DNA from: Enterobacter dykesii
Lineage (GTDB): Bacteria > Pseudomonadota > Gammaproteobacteria > Enterobacterales > Enterobacteriaceae
DNA: 64,000 bases
Direction: 5' to 3'
Assembly (NCBI RefSeq): GCF_008364625.2
Contig: NZ_CP126604.1
Location: 1,488,001-1,552,000, forward strand
The translations under genes were made by a program, and so were the position numbers. Every line of letters starts with the position of its first letter. The stretch's first letter is position 1. This document shows, piece by piece, positions 22,920 to 33,258 of this stretch. The notes beneath the pieces were generated by a model, which was not told the DNA's origin, ran no database searches, and was given only the letters and a program-made list of their open reading frames with translations.

Positions 22920-24110
22920 TTACAGTACGGCGACAATCGCTTCGCACAGTGGCGCCATGTTGTCGGGCGTCATGCCAGCAACGTTCACGCGACCAGAGGC
23001 CACGGCGTAAACGCCGAACTCTTCACGCAGACGCAGAACCTGCTCTTTGGTCAGGCCGCTGAACGAGAACATGCCGTTCTGTTTGATGATAAAGCTGAAG
23101 TCGCGGTCCGCGCCTTTCTCAGCCAGGGTGTTCACAAACAGCAGGCGCATGCGCTGAATACGCTGACGCATATCGTTCAGCTCTTGTTCCCAGATAGCGC
23201 GCAGCGCATCGTTGCTCAGGATAGTGGCCACAACAGACGCACCGTGTGCCGGTGGGTTAGAGTAGTTAGCGCGGATAACCGATTTCATCTGGCTGAACGC
23301 ACGATCGACGGTCTCTTCGTTAGCCGCAACCAGCGTACAGGCGCCTACGCGCTCGTTGTACAAACCGAAGTTCTTGGAATAAGAGCTTGCGACAATCAGC
23401 TCCTGATGCACGGCTGCGAACGCGCGCAGGCCTTCGGCATCTTCTTCCAGACCACGGGCGAAGCCCTGGTAGGCAAAGTCAAACAGCGGCAGCCAGCCCT
23501 TTTCAACGGACAGCTTCGCCAGGTGTTGCCACTGCTCAAGCGTCGGATCGATACCGGTTGGGTTGTGGCAGCAGCCGTGGAACAGCACCACGTCACCTGC
23601 CTGCGCTTCGCTCAGGCTTGCCAGCAGGCCGTCAAAGTCGAGAGAGTGGTTTGCCGCGTCGTAGTATGCATATTCACGCACCTCCAGACCCGCAGAGTTA
23701 AACACGCTCTTGTGGTTCGGCCAGCTTGGGTTGCTCACCCATACGCGCTTAACAGAGGTGTTTTTCGCAAGGAAATCCGCCGCCACGCGCAGCGCGCCGG
23801 TACCGCCAGGGGTCTGCGCCGTGCGCGCACGTTTGTCACTTACAATTGCGCTGCCTTTACCGAACAGCAGCTCCTGGGTGCAGCGACCAAACTCAGGGAT
23901 ACCATCAATACCGAGGTAGTTTTTGGTGGTTTCGTTTTCCAGCAGATACTGCTCAGCTTTCTTAACGCTGGTCAGTACCGGAGTTTTGCCGGTTTCATCT
24001 TTATATACACCAATACCCAGGTTGATTTTGCCAGGGCGGTCGTCGGCACGAAACAGATCGGCCAGGCCCAGAATAGGGTCGGCAGGAGCGGCGGTAATGT
24101 TCTCAAACAT
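22920..24110 (-). CDS. aspC: Aspartate aminotransferase
   Basis: AspC is the PLP-dependent transaminase that interconverts aspartate and 2-oxoglutarate with oxaloacetate and glutamate in the cytoplasm. The 396 residues equal E. coli. The PLP Schiff-base lysine is K246 in [27 protein letters not shown] carries the conserved Asn-Pro-Thr-Gly motif, and the substrate arginine region RVNVAGM is near the C-terminus. It is a class I fold type I enzyme. The start is preceded by a short SD (gaac) and faces away from the ompF terminator. Confidence 0.99.
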   Translation of the reverse strand: MFENITAAPADPILGLADLFRADDRPGKINLGIGVYKDETGKTPVLTSVKKAEQYLLENETTKNYLGIDGIPEFGRCTQELLFGKGSAIVSDKRARTAQTPGGTGALRVAADFLAKNTSVKRVWVSNPSWPNHKSVFNSAGLEVREYAYYDAANHSLDFDGLLASLSEAQAGDVVLFHGCCHNPTGIDPTLEQWQHLAKLSVEKGWLPLFDFAYQGFARGLEEDAEGLRAFAAVHQELIVASSYSKNFGLYNERVGACTLVAANEETVDRAFSQMKSVIRANYSNPPAHGASVVATILSNDALRAIWEQELNDMRQRIQRMRLLFVNTLAEKGADRDFSFIIKQNGMFSFSGLTKEQVLRLREEFGVYAVASGRVNVAGMTPDNMAPLCEAIVAVL

Positions 24111-24237
24111 GACGAAGTTCCATTGTGATTACAGAAGTGAAATCCGCTATCAGGTTAACGGTAGATTTACAAAATGCCAACCGTTTGCGACGAAAAGCGT
24201 GCGGCTTTTCAAAAGTCGCCATTATTTTCTGTCACGC

Positions 24238-24264
24238 ATAAAAAAACAGGGCCGAAGCCCTGTT
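24238..24264 (-). terminator. Rho-independent terminator of ompF
   Basis: On the minus strand, stem aacagggc / gccctgtt (24245-24252 with 24257-24264) with a stable ttcg tetraloop is followed by a T run. It lies 31 bases past the porin stop codon. Confidence 0.92.
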
Positions 24265-24294
24265 CATTAAGCATATAACAACGTGGTGTACTGA

Positions 24295-25398
24295 TTAGAA
24301 CTGGTAGGTTACGCCAACGGTAGCCTGGTTGTCAGAGCCAACCCAGCTGGTGGACGCATCTTTGTCGTCCAGCAGGTTGAAGCGGTAGTCACCGTACACG
24401 TTGAAGTTCTTGTTGAAGTAGTAAGTCGCACCAGTGGTGATGTATTTCGCCAGGTCACGGTCGCCGATGCCGTTCAGGTCTTTACCTTTGGACTGAACGT
24501 AAGAAACGGAAGGACGCAGGCCGAAGTCGAACTGGTACTGAGCGATAACTTCAAAGTTCTGGGTCTTGTTAGCAATGTTATAAACATTACCATCATCATT
24601 CGGAACATAGTTTTCACCGCTGTTACCCAGGCGGCTCATGTTGCGAGTCTCTGCATAAACGGTCGCCAGGTAGATGTTGTTCGCGTCGTATTTCGCGCCA
24701 ACAGCCCAGGATTCAGCTTTATCGCCTTTACCATCTTTTTTCTGCTCAAGCGTACGGTTAGCGGTGCTGTAGGCACCGATCAGACCGAAGCCTTCACCGA
24801 ACTCGTAACCCAGTGACAGGCCAACGCCGTCGCCGTTTGCTTCATTCAGGTTTTTACGATCGTTTTTACCCTGGTATTGAACGCCAAAGTTCAGACCATC
24901 AACCAGACCGAAGAAGTTGTTGTTACGGTAGGTCAGCAGGCCAGTAGAACGGCTGGTCATGTAGTTATCAACATAGCCGCCACCCCAGGTTTCGCCAGAG
25001 AAGGACGGAGCCATATCGGTGTAGGATTCTACGTCATACACGATACCGTAGTTACGACCGTAGTCCAGAGAACCCGCGTCAGCGATTTTCAAGCCAGCGA
25101 AAGCCAGACGAGTTACGTTAGTCTGGTCACCTTCAGCTGCACCGGCGCGTGCACGGTATTCCCACTGACCGTAACCGGTCAGCTGGTCGTTGATCTGAGT
25201 TTCGCCTTTGAAGCCGATCTGGCCGTAAGAGGAGTCAGCGTTTTTGTGTACGCCAGAAGTGGTGAAGCCGTGTTCGCCCACAACTTTACCGTAGAAGTCC
25301 AGTTTGTTGCCGTTCTTGTTATAGATTTCTGCAGCGTTAGCTGCACCGGCTACCAGCAGGGCAGGGATTACCACTGCCAGAATATTGCGCTTCATCAT
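24295..25398 (-). CDS. ompF: General porin OmpF
   Basis: This is a trimeric outer-membrane porin for small hydrophilic solutes and a route for beta-lactams. The 367 residues include a signal peptide ([22 protein letters not shown]) and end in the C-terminal aromatic YQF needed for Bam-dependent insertion. The mature part starts [16 protein letters not shown]. The constriction-loop region [12 protein letters not shown] follows [14 protein letters not shown]. Location between aspC and asnS, plus the conserved leader, identify it as OmpF rather than OmpC. Surface-loop segments such as the one around [12 protein letters not shown] differ from E. coli, accounting for the 5 extra residues. Confidence 0.96.
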   Translation of the reverse strand: MMKRNILAVVIPALLVAGAANAAEIYNKNGNKLDFYGKVVGEHGFTTSGVHKNADSSYGQIGFKGETQINDQLTGYGQWEYRARAGAAEGDQTNVTRLAFAGLKIADAGSLDYGRNYGIVYDVESYTDMAPSFSGETWGGGYVDNYMTSRSTGLLTYRNNNFFGLVDGLNFGVQYQGKNDRKNLNEANGDGVGLSLGYEFGEGFGLIGAYSTANRTLEQKKDGKGDKAESWAVGAKYDANNIYLATVYAETRNMSRLGNSGENYVPNDDGNVYNIANKTQNFEVIAQYQFDFGLRPSVSYVQSKGKDLNGIGDRDLAKYITTGATYYFNKNFNVYGDYRFNLLDDKDASTSWVGSDNQATVGVTYQF

Positions 25399-25625
25399 TA
25401 TTTATTACCCTCATTGGTTTTTTTATGACACTCGCCACTGCCGTCAATAAATTCTGTCAATAAATATTTCCGGAACTATTGATGAGAGTTTGGTGTCTTT
25501 ATGTATCTGACAGGCATCTTTCCATTCGGCGAAGCGTTTCGCTAGCCTGAAAGTGCTACAATTCTCAAGATTAAGTAACCGAAAGAAAATATGTGTAACC
25601 AAATGTGTATTTTTCGGAACTTTGT
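25399..25625 (-). promoter_or_regulatory. ompF promoter, OmpR region and MicF-target leader
   Basis: Read on the minus strand, this matches the recalled E. coli ompF control region over most of its length. The -10 hexamer aaagat is at 25516-25521, giving a leader of about 110 bases. The SD segment gagggtaataaata before the ATG is the stretch paired by MicF RNA in E. coli. OmpR-type repeats (ggttaca and ggttac elements spaced about 20) lie at about 25570-25612. EnvZ/OmpR osmotic control and MicF repression are therefore expected; micF itself is not in this window. Confidence 0.75.
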
Positions 25626-25956
25626 GAACCATCTCAAACTTCAGACCAACCTGGCGAATTAAACAGCAAACCCTATCCTATATATATGAATTCCTTATGA
25701 TTAATTGAGATAAAGGCGATTCGTATAAACAGACCTTAAACGGCTCGTTTTTTCTTATGACAGTGAAAGGCCTTCCGGATGGCTGTAAAATAGGTTGAAA
25801 TTTGTGCTATCGGCTGAGGGTGTAATAATCGCAATAAGAATGGGGTTTATTTTTTGTGGCTGGATGTTTCGCGGAAACAAAACGTAACAGGTAGTGGTTG
25901 TGACGGGGTGAAGGTTTAAAGATGCTGACTTTGCGCTGACGAAAACTGACAATGCA
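25626..25956. other. AT-rich non-coding upstream region between ompF and asnS
   Basis: About 330 bases with no supported gene. It is AT-rich and in E. coli the corresponding stretch contains a distal OmpR site and IHF sites upstream of ompF. I cannot assign such sites with confidence here and see no repeat or RNA gene. Confidence 0.5.
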
Positions 25957-25991
25957 GAATAAAATAATGGCCAGCAGATGCTGGCCATTTT
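25957..25991 (-). terminator. Rho-independent terminator of asnS
   Basis: An 11-bp stem aatggccagca / tgctggccatt (25966-25976 with 25979-25989) with an extremely short apparent loop (probably opened by one or two pairs) lies 15 bases after the asnS stop. On the minus strand it runs into attttatt. Confidence 0.85.
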
Positions 25992-26004
25992 AATTTTGTA
26001 CCGA

Positions 26005-27405
26005 TTAGAAGCTGGCGTTACGTGGAGTACGTGGGAACGGAATCACGTCGCGTACGTTCTGAACACCGGTAACGTAGGCAATCAGACGCTCGAAGCCCAG
26101 ACCAAAACCGGCGTGCGGTACGGTACCGTAACGGCGCAGATCGCGGTACCAGCTGTAGTCAGCTGGGTTGAGCCCCATCTCTTCCATACGCGCGTCCAGC
26201 ACGTCAAGACGTTCTTCACGCTGAGAGCCACCGATGATTTCACCAATGCCCGGCGCCAGAACGTCCATCGCTGCCACGGTTTTACCGTCTTCGTTAAGGC
26301 GCATATAGAAGGCCTTAATGTCTTTCGGGTAGTTTTTAACGACAACCGGCGCTTTGAAATGTTTCTCGGCCAGATAGCGTTCGTGTTCAGACGCCAGGTC
26401 AACGCCCCAGTAAACCGGGTTCTCGAACGTCTCACCACATTTCTCGAGGATCGCCACCGCGTCGGTATAGTCTACCTGCGCAAAGTCGGCAGACACGAAA
26501 CGCTCCAGACGCGCCACAGCATCGCTGTCTACGCGTTCTGCGAAGAATTTCATGTCGTCAGGACGTTCTTCCAGCACCGCTTTGAACACATACTTCAGCA
26601 TGGCTTCCGCCAGACCCGCTACATCGTCCAGGTCAGCGAACGCCACTTCAGGCTCCAGCATCCAGAATTCCGCCAGGTGACGGCTGGTGTTGGAGTTTTC
26701 GGCGCGGAAGGTTGGGCCAAAGGTGTAGATCTTAGACAGCGCACAGGCATACGTTTCGCCGTTGAGCTGGCCAGATACCGTCAGGAAGGCTTCTTTACCA
26801 AAGAAGTCTTTGTCATAGTCCACTTTACCTTCAGGCGTGCGCGGCAGGTTTTCCATATCCAGCGTCGAGACGCGGAACATCTCACCGGCACCTTCCGTAT
26901 CGGACGCGGTGATCAGCGGGGTAGACACCCAGAAGTAACCCTGCTCATCGAAGAAACGATGCAGCGCCTGCGCCAGCGTATGACGCACGCGCGCCACCGC
27001 ACCAATCAGGTTGGTACGCGGACGCAGGTGGGCAACTTCACGCAGATATTCGATGCTGTGACGTTTTGCCGCCATCGGATAGGTGTCCGGATCTTCAACC
27101 CAGCCGGTGACTTCAATGGCAGTAGCCTGAATTTCGAAGCTCTGGCCCTGACCCGGTGAAGCCACCACCACGCCGGTAACAATCACGGAGCAACCGGTTG
27201 TCAGGCGCAGAACGTCATCATTGTAATTGGGCAGAGAATTATTAATGACGGCCTGTACAGGATCAAAGCAGGAACCGTCATAGACGGCGAGGAAGGAGAT
27301 GCCAGCTTTAGAATCTCGGCGGGTACGCACCCATCCGCGCACGGTGACTTCCTGGTCAACGGCGACACGGCCCTGGAGTACGTCGGCTACAGGCACAACG
27401 CTCAT
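26005..27405 (-). CDS. asnS: Asparaginyl-tRNA synthetase
   Basis: AsnRS is a class IIb enzyme charging tRNA-Asn with asparagine. It has 466 residues, as in E. coli, starting at [10 protein letters not shown]; an upstream start would add 15 unconserved residues. An N-terminal OB-fold anticodon-binding domain (about residues 15-100) precedes the class II core. Motif 2 appears as [15 protein letters not shown] and motif 3 as GFGLGFERL. The C-terminus [11 protein letters not shown] is identical in style to E. coli. A terminator follows at 25957. Confidence 0.99.
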   Translation of the reverse strand: MSVVPVADVLQGRVAVDQEVTVRGWVRTRRDSKAGISFLAVYDGSCFDPVQAVINNSLPNYNDDVLRLTTGCSVIVTGVVVASPGQGQSFEIQATAIEVTGWVEDPDTYPMAAKRHSIEYLREVAHLRPRTNLIGAVARVRHTLAQALHRFFDEQGYFWVSTPLITASDTEGAGEMFRVSTLDMENLPRTPEGKVDYDKDFFGKEAFLTVSGQLNGETYACALSKIYTFGPTFRAENSNTSRHLAEFWMLEPEVAFADLDDVAGLAEAMLKYVFKAVLEERPDDMKFFAERVDSDAVARLERFVSADFAQVDYTDAVAILEKCGETFENPVYWGVDLASEHERYLAEKHFKAPVVVKNYPKDIKAFYMRLNEDGKTVAAMDVLAPGIGEIIGGSQREERLDVLDARMEEMGLNPADYSWYRDLRRYGTVPHAGFGLGFERLIAYVTGVQNVRDVIPFPRTPRNASF

Positions 27406-27540
27406 AATATTCTCTCTGTTAATAGTCGGAAAAAATAAACACTTGTCCACCCTTATGGGGGGATATCTATGTTACCTGCCATCCGCTATCAGACAAGTAA
27501 ATTTCGCAGTCTAAAGAGAAGAATTGAGAAATAAATAAGA

Positions 27541-27563
27541 AGAGGGGAGCCATGAAGGCTCCC
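27541..27563 (-). terminator. Rho-independent terminator of pncB
   Basis: Stem gggagcc / ggctccc (27545-27551 with 27557-27563), loop of 5, read on the minus strand into cctcttcttattt. It lies 9 bases after the pncB stop. Confidence 0.75.
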
Positions 27564-27571
27564 TTAAGCGC

Positions 27572-28774
27572 TTAACTGGCTTTTTTTATCTGGGGAAGAT
27601 CGAAGGCTTTGCGCAACGCGCGGACAAACGCCTTGTCATGGCAGATGGTTTTACCCGGGCTGTCAGAGAGTTTCGCCACCGGCTTTCCATTACATTCCAC
27701 CAGTTTGATAACAATATTCAGTGGTTTCACCTGAGGGATATCGCAGGTCAAACGGGTACCAATCCCGAAGCTCAGGTTCACCCGGGTGTTGAAATGGCGA
27801 TAGAGGTCGACCGCTTTCGCCAGGTCGAGATTATCCGAGAAGACCAGCACCTTGCTCATCGGGTCAATGCCGAGTTTTTCGTAATGGGCAATGGCTTTCT
27901 CGCCCCATTCAACCGGATCCCCGGAGTCGTGGCGTAATCCCTGGTAACGTTCAGCGAACTCGGGACCAAAGTCGCGCAGGAAAGCATCCATCGTAATACA
28001 GTCGGTGAGGGCAATCCCGAGCTGATTCGGGTACTCCTCAAGCCATGCGGCCAGTGCCGCGCGCTGGCTGTTAGCCAGATCGGGGCTGATCTGCTGATGC
28101 GCCTGGAACCACTCGTGTGCCTGGGTGCCCATTGGCGTCAGGCTGAGGCGACGCGCCAGATCGTAGTTGCTGGTGCCCACGAACCACGGCTCCTGCTGCA
28201 GACGTTTAACGATGGCCTCCTGAACGTCACGCGAGAAACGGCGACGCGTGCCAAAGTCCATCAGGCGGAAGCGGGACATGTCCAGCCCTTCGGTCAGCGT
28301 AGAGAAGGCTGCGAGTTTATTTTCCAGCGCGGCGACCGCCTGCTCGACGCCTTTTTCCGGCGAACGGTAGCGGTGAGCCAGTTCACTGATCACCGCCAGA
28401 AGCGGCACTTCCCACATAATCACTTCCCGCCACGGACCTTCAAGACGAATATCCAGCTTGCCGTTCTCGTTGGTCACGGTGACCTGTTCAGGCTTATAGC
28501 GGAAGTCGCGCAGCCAGTTCAGATAGTCCGCTTTGAAGAAAGGTAGGCCAGAAAGCCACTGGTATTCGTCGTCCTGCAGCGTCAGATGCTGCATCGCATC
28601 GACCTGTTCACGAATGGCGTCTGCGTAGATACCGAGCAAGTCGTCGCCACGGCAGCGGAATTCCGCCGCGACGTGAACGTCATAGTAATGGTGGAAAACG
28701 GCTTGCTGCATATGCAGTTTATACGCGTCGGTATCCAGCAACGTATGCAGAACCGGAGAAGCGAATTGAGTCAT
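27572..28774 (-). CDS. pncB: Nicotinate phosphoribosyltransferase
   Basis: PncB converts nicotinate and PRPP to nicotinate mononucleotide in the NAD salvage pathway, coupled to ATP hydrolysis through a phosphohistidine. The 400 residues equal E. coli, starting at [19 protein letters not shown]; a longer frame with 16 extra residues was rejected. The conserved [14 protein letters not shown] block is near residues 13-26, and RHDSGDP and FSDNLD carry the phosphoribosyl site. The reactive histidine is expected in the GLRHDSGD segment. It lies between asnS and the divergent pepN. Confidence 0.98.
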   Translation of the reverse strand: MTQFASPVLHTLLDTDAYKLHMQQAVFHHYYDVHVAAEFRCRGDDLLGIYADAIREQVDAMQHLTLQDDEYQWLSGLPFFKADYLNWLRDFRYKPEQVTVTNENGKLDIRLEGPWREVIMWEVPLLAVISELAHRYRSPEKGVEQAVAALENKLAAFSTLTEGLDMSRFRLMDFGTRRRFSRDVQEAIVKRLQQEPWFVGTSNYDLARRLSLTPMGTQAHEWFQAHQQISPDLANSQRAALAAWLEEYPNQLGIALTDCITMDAFLRDFGPEFAERYQGLRHDSGDPVEWGEKAIAHYEKLGIDPMSKVLVFSDNLDLAKAVDLYRHFNTRVNLSFGIGTRLTCDIPQVKPLNIVIKLVECNGKPVAKLSDSPGKTICHDKAFVRALRKAFDLPQIKKAS

Positions 28775-29028
28775 AGGTGCGCTGTAGCATCCTCTCACGG
28801 GAGCGTTTAGTACAATAAACAACTCCGGAGTATACCTTGTTTAGTGATTTATTGAACCCCGATCACAACATAAGCGCGTTTTATGGTCGAGGGCATTTTG
28901 TGCCCCGTGTTATACAAATGTAGCAAAAAAAGGTTTTGCCCCTGAAAAGATGAACATTCTGCATAGCGCGATTTGCGCAACAGGAATATATTGAAACGTT
29001 ACTCGACAAACGATGCATAAGGTTTTCT

Positions 29029-31641
29029 ATGACACAACAGCCACAAGCCAAATACCGCCACGACTACCGTGCGCCGGATTACCTGATTAGCGAAATCGAT
29101 CTGACTTTTGACCTGGATGCCACTAAAACCGTTGTCACGGCGGTAAGCCAGGTGACGCGCCACAGCGCAACTGCGGTGCCGCTGCGTCTGGATGGTGAAG
29201 ACCTGACGCTGGTCTCCCTGCATATTAATGATGAAGCCTGGTCGGACTATAAAGAAGAAAACAACCAGCTGGTCATCGACAACCTGCCGGACCAGTTTAC
29301 GCTGCGCATCGTGAATGAAATCAGCCCGGCCGCCAACACCGCGCTGGAAGGGCTTTACCAGTCGGGCGTGGCGCTGTGTACCCAGTGTGAAGCGGAAGGG
29401 TTCCGCCACATAACCTGGTATCTCGACCGCCCGGACGTCCTGGCGCGCTTCACCACCAAAATCATCGCCGATAAAACCCTGTATCCCTTCCTGCTATCCA
29501 ACGGCAACCGCGTAGGCGAAGGCGAGCTGGAGAATGGCCGTCACTGGGTGCAGTGGCAGGATCCCTTCCCGAAACCGTGCTACCTGTTTGCACTGGTGGC
29601 GGGGGACTTCGACGTGCTGCGCGACACCTTCAAAACGCGCTCAGGCCGCGAAGTGGCGCTGGAGCTGTTTGTTGACCGCGGCAACCTGGACCGCGCGCCG
29701 TGGGCGATGACCTCCCTCATCAACTCCATGAAGTGGGACGAAGAGCGCTTTGGCCTCGAATATGATCTCGACATCTATATGATCGTCGCCGTCGATTTCT
29801 TCAATATGGGCGCAATGGAGAACAAAGGCCTTAACGTCTTTAACTCCAAATACGTGCTGGCGCGTACCGATACCGCAACGGACAAAGACTACCTTGATAT
29901 CGAACGCGTTATCGGCCACGAATATTTCCACAACTGGACCGGCAACCGCGTCACCTGCCGCGACTGGTTCCAGCTGAGCCTGAAAGAGGGCCTGACCGTC
30001 TTCCGCGATCAGGAGTTCAGCTCCGACCTGGGTTCACGCGCGGTGAACCGCATCAACAACGTGCGTACCATGCGTGGCCTGCAGTTTGCGGAAGACGCCA
30101 GCCCAATGGCGCACCCGATCCGCCCGGATAAAGTCATCGAGATGAACAACTTCTACACCCTGACGGTGTACGAGAAGGGCGCTGAAATTATCCGCATGAT
30201 CCACACCCTGCTGGGCGAGGAGAACTTCCAGAAAGGCATGCAGCTGTACTTCGAGCGTCATGACGGCAGCGCGGCCACCTGCGACGATTTTGTGCAGGCG
30301 ATGGAAGATGCGTCCAACGTCGATCTCTCTCACTTCCGCCGCTGGTACAGCCAGGCCGGGACCCCGGTTGTCACCGTCAAAGACGATTACAATCCGGAAA
30401 CCGAGCAGTATACCCTGACCATCAGCCAGCGCACGCCGCCGACGGCGGAGCAGGAAGAGAAATATCCGCTGCATATTCCGTTCAGCATTGAGCTGTACGA
30501 TAACGAAGGCAAAGTCATTCCGCTCCAGAAGGGCGGCCACCCGGTACACCACGTGCTGAACGTGACTCAGGCCGAGCAGACCTTTATCTTCGATAACGTC
30601 TACTTCCAGCCGGTACCTGCGCTGCTGTGTGAATTCTCCGCGCCGGTGAAGCTGGAATACAAGTGGAGCGATCAGCAGCTGACGTTCCTGATGCGTCACG
30701 CGCGTAACGACTTCTCCCGCTGGGATGCGGCGCAAAGCCTGCTGGCGACCTATATCAAGCTCAACGTAAACCGCCATCAGCAGGGCCAGCCGCTGTCGCT
30801 GCCTGTCCATGTGGCTGACGCGTTCCGAGCGATCCTGCTGGATGAGAAGATTGACCCGGCGCTGGCTGCTGAAATTCTGACCCTGCCGTCAGCGACTGAA
30901 ATCGCGGAGTTGTTCGAGATTATCGATCCGATCGCGATCGTGGCGGTGCGTGAAGCGCTGACCCGTACGCTGGCTGCTGAACTGGCGGACGAGTTCCTGG
31001 CTATTTATAACGCCAACAAGCTTGACGCTTATCGCGTTGAACATGCGGACATTGGTAAACGTTCTCTGCGCAACACCTGCCTGCGCTATCTGGCGTTTGG
31101 TGAAACCGAGCTGGCGAACACCCTGGTAAGCAAGCAGTATCACGAAGCGGATAACATGACCGACGCGCTGGCCGCGCTGGGTGCAAGCGTTGCCGCTGAA
31201 CTGCCGTGCCGCGATGCGCTAATGCAGGAGTACGACGACAGGTGGCATCAGGATGGCCTGGTGATGGACAAGTGGTTCATCCTGCAGGCGACCAGCCCGG
31301 CGGCCGATGCGCTCAGCAACGTGCGCAGTCTGCTGAAGCATCGCTCCTTTACCCTGAGCAACCCAAACCGCGTGCGTTCTCTCATTGGCGCGTTTGCCAG
31401 CAGCAACCCGGCCGCGTTCCACGCCGAAGACGGCAGCGGTTATCAGTTCATGGTGGAAATGCTGACCGAGCTGAACAGCCGTAACCCGCAGGTGGCGTCG
31501 CGCCTGATTGAGCCGCTGATCCGCCTGAAACGCTACGATGCGAAGCGTCAGGCGAAGATGCGTGCCGCGCTTGAGCAGCTGAAAGGGCTGGAAAACCTGT
31601 CTGGCGATCTGTACGAGAAGATTGCTAAGGCCTTAGCGTAA
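29029..31641 (+). CDS. pepN: Aminopeptidase N
   Basis: PepN is the main broad-specificity zinc aminopeptidase of the cytoplasm (M1 family), finishing protein turnover. The 870 residues equal E. coli. The substrate-anchoring GAMEN motif is near residues 261-265. The zinc motif is HEYFH (H297, E298, H301), with the third ligand Glu 19 residues later in LKEGLTV. A central beta domain and a C-terminal helical domain fill the rest. It stands alone and is divergent from pncB; the 254-base gap must carry both promoters. Confidence 0.99.
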   Translation: MTQQPQAKYRHDYRAPDYLISEIDLTFDLDATKTVVTAVSQVTRHSATAVPLRLDGEDLTLVSLHINDEAWSDYKEENNQLVIDNLPDQFTLRIVNEISPAANTALEGLYQSGVALCTQCEAEGFRHITWYLDRPDVLARFTTKIIADKTLYPFLLSNGNRVGEGELENGRHWVQWQDPFPKPCYLFALVAGDFDVLRDTFKTRSGREVALELFVDRGNLDRAPWAMTSLINSMKWDEERFGLEYDLDIYMIVAVDFFNMGAMENKGLNVFNSKYVLARTDTATDKDYLDIERVIGHEYFHNWTGNRVTCRDWFQLSLKEGLTVFRDQEFSSDLGSRAVNRINNVRTMRGLQFAEDASPMAHPIRPDKVIEMNNFYTLTVYEKGAEIIRMIHTLLGEENFQKGMQLYFERHDGSAATCDDFVQAMEDASNVDLSHFRRWYSQAGTPVVTVKDDYNPETEQYTLTISQRTPPTAEQEEKYPLHIPFSIELYDNEGKVIPLQKGGHPVHHVLNVTQAEQTFIFDNVYFQPVPALLCEFSAPVKLEYKWSDQQLTFLMRHARNDFSRWDAAQSLLATYIKLNVNRHQQGQPLSLPVHVADAFRAILLDEKIDPALAAEILTLPSATEIAELFEIIDPIAIVAVREALTRTLAAELADEFLAIYNANKLDAYRVEHADIGKRSLRNTCLRYLAFGETELANTLVSKQYHEADNMTDALAALGASVAAELPCRDALMQEYDDRWHQDGLVMDKWFILQATSPAADALSNVRSLLKHRSFTLSNPNRVRSLIGAFASSNPAAFHAEDGSGYQFMVEMLTELNSRNPQVASRLIEPLIRLKRYDAKRQAKMRAALEQLKGLENLSGDLYEKIAKALA

Positions 31642-31651
31642 TAAAAGTTAA

Positions 31652-31690
31652 CCCTCCCTCTCCCTGTGGGAGAGGGCCGGGGTGAGGGCA
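31652..31690. repeat. Palindromic intergenic repeat after pepN
   Basis: A 9-bp inverted repeat ccctctccc / gggagaggg (31656-31664 with 31668-31676) with a 3-base loop, followed by ccggggtgagggca. This is the kind of extragenic palindrome found many times in Enterobacter and related genomes. It fills the 49-base gap between the convergent pepN and ssuB, and may act as a terminator or mRNA stabiliser. Copy number in the genome is not checked. Confidence 0.65.
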
Positions 31691-32461
31691 TCAGGCATTA
31701 GCCTTGGCTCGCTCTAACTCCGTCCCCCCGCGCTTCATCACCCGATCCAATACCTCAGCCTCCAGCTCCGCCAGTCTTGTCGAGCCCACGCGACGAGGCC
31801 GCGGAAGATCCACCGTCAGATCCAGACCTATTTTCCCGTCCTCAATTAACAGCACACGATCGGCCATCGCGACGGCCTCGCTCACGTCATGCGTCACCAG
31901 CAGTACCGTAAAGCCGTGCGCCTGCCACAGGGATCCTATCAAATCCTGCATTTCGATCCGAGTCAGGGCGTCGAGCGCGCCGAGCGGTTCATCAAGCAAC
32001 AGCAGGCCCGGACGGTGAATCAACGCCCGCGCCAGCGCCACGCGCTGCTTCTGCCCACCCGAGAGGGCTGCAGGCCATTCGCCCGCACGATTTTCCAGAC
32101 CAACGGCGGCCAGCGCCTGGCGGGCTTCATCCCGCCAGCTGCCCCTAAGACCGAGCCCGACGTTGTCGATAACCGTTTTCCACGGCAGCAGGCGTGCATC
32201 CTGAAACATCATGCGTGTATCGTCCTGAATATTCGAAAGCGGCGTCGTTCCTGCCAGAATGTCACCGCCGTTGGGGGCTTCCAGTCCGGCCAGAAGGCGT
32301 AGCAGGGTACTCTTGCCGCCGCCGCTGCGACCAACAACGGCCACAAATTGTCCGGCGGGAATATGCAGATCCAGCCCGTTAAGAATGGTGTTTTCGCCGT
32401 AGCGTTTGGTCACGCCGTTCAGCAGTAACGGTGTTCCCTGGTTCAGTCGTGCAGTATTCAT
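31691..32461 (-). CDS. ssuB: Aliphatic sulfonates import ATP-binding protein
   Basis: SsuB is the ATPase of the SsuABC importer for alkanesulfonates used when sulfate is scarce. The 256 residues start at [11 protein letters not shown], as in E. coli (255). Walker [10 protein letters not shown] is at residues 44-52, then signature LSGGQKQR and Walker [14 protein letters not shown]. The ATG overlaps the ssuC stop by 4 bases. Last gene of ssuEADCB. Confidence 0.98.
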   Translation of the reverse strand: MNTARLNQGTPLLLNGVTKRYGENTILNGLDLHIPAGQFVAVVGRSGGGKSTLLRLLAGLEAPNGGDILAGTTPLSNIQDDTRMMFQDARLLPWKTVIDNVGLGLRGSWRDEARQALAAVGLENRAGEWPAALSGGQKQRVALARALIHRPGLLLLDEPLGALDALTRIEMQDLIGSLWQAHGFTVLLVTHDVSEAVAMADRVLLIEDGKIGLDLTVDLPRPRRVGSTRLAELEAEVLDRVMKRGGTELERAKANA

Positions 32462-33249
32462 GCTTTCGCCTCCTGAAGGGTGTAGGCCGGGTTCCAGCGC
32501 AGCCAGCTGCGCTCCAGCCACTGGGCGCTAACGTCGGCGAGTTTGCCGAGCAGGGCATACAGAATGATGGCAACCACCACCACGTCCGTTTGCAGGAATT
32601 CACGGGCGTTCATCGCCAGGTAGCCAATGCCTGAGTTGGCCGAAATGGTCTCCGCCACAATTAGCGTCAGCCACATCAGGCCGAGCGCAAAACGCACCCC
32701 GACCATAATGGAGGGCAGGGCGCCCGGCAGGATCACGTGTATAAAGAGAGGAAAACCCGTTAAGCCGTAGCTGCGCGCCATCTCCACCAGACCGCGATCG
32801 ATGTTGCGGATGCCGTGCCAGGTGTTGATGTAGATCGGGAACAATGTGCCCAGCGCCACGAGGAAGATCTTGGCGCTCTCATCAATACCAAACCACAGGA
32901 TAACCAGCGGGATCAGCGCCAGATGCGGCACGTTGCGCAGCATCTGAATGGAGGTATCCAGCAGCCGCTCGCCCCAGCGGGAAAGGCCGCTAATCAAGCC
33001 CAGAACCAGACCGATGCTGCCGCCGATGGAAAACCCAATCACGGCGCGCCAGGAGCTGATCGCCAGATGCTGCCACAGCTCACCGCTGACGCTCAGCGAC
33101 CAGAACGCTTCTACGACGCCCTCCGGAGAGGGCAGAATGCGGCTCGATAGCCAGCCGGTGGACGACGCGAGCTGCCAGAGAGCCACAATGCCGACGGGTA
33201 AAAACCACGGCGCGGCGCGCAGCAGCCATTTTTGTGAGGTGGCAGACAT
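32458..33249 (-). CDS. ssuC: Aliphatic sulfonates transport permease
   Basis: SsuC is the inner-membrane permease of the sulfonate ABC importer. The 263 residues equal E. coli. About six transmembrane helices are apparent; the EAA-type loop contacting SsuB includes [21 protein letters not shown] near residues 160-180. The ATG at 33249 was chosen because aaggag lies at the right distance; a GTG 6 bases upstream would overlap that SD. It starts 9 bases after the ssuD stop. Confidence 0.97.
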   Translation of the reverse strand: MSATSQKWLLRAAPWFLPVGIVALWQLASSTGWLSSRILPSPEGVVEAFWSLSVSGELWQHLAISSWRAVIGFSIGGSIGLVLGLISGLSRWGERLLDTSIQMLRNVPHLALIPLVILWFGIDESAKIFLVALGTLFPIYINTWHGIRNIDRGLVEMARSYGLTGFPLFIHVILPGALPSIMVGVRFALGLMWLTLIVAETISANSGIGYLAMNAREFLQTDVVVVAIILYALLGKLADVSAQWLERSWLRWNPAYTLQEAKA

Positions 33250-33258
33250 GGTCACTCC

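Noticed and set aside
25755-25988. 77-codon frame in the ompF-asnS gap
   Set aside because: No SD, low-complexity composition, and it runs into the asnS terminator.
25978-27159. 393-codon open frame antisense to asnS
   Set aside because: asnS is conserved along its whole length on the other strand; the antisense frame shows no recognisable motif or SD.
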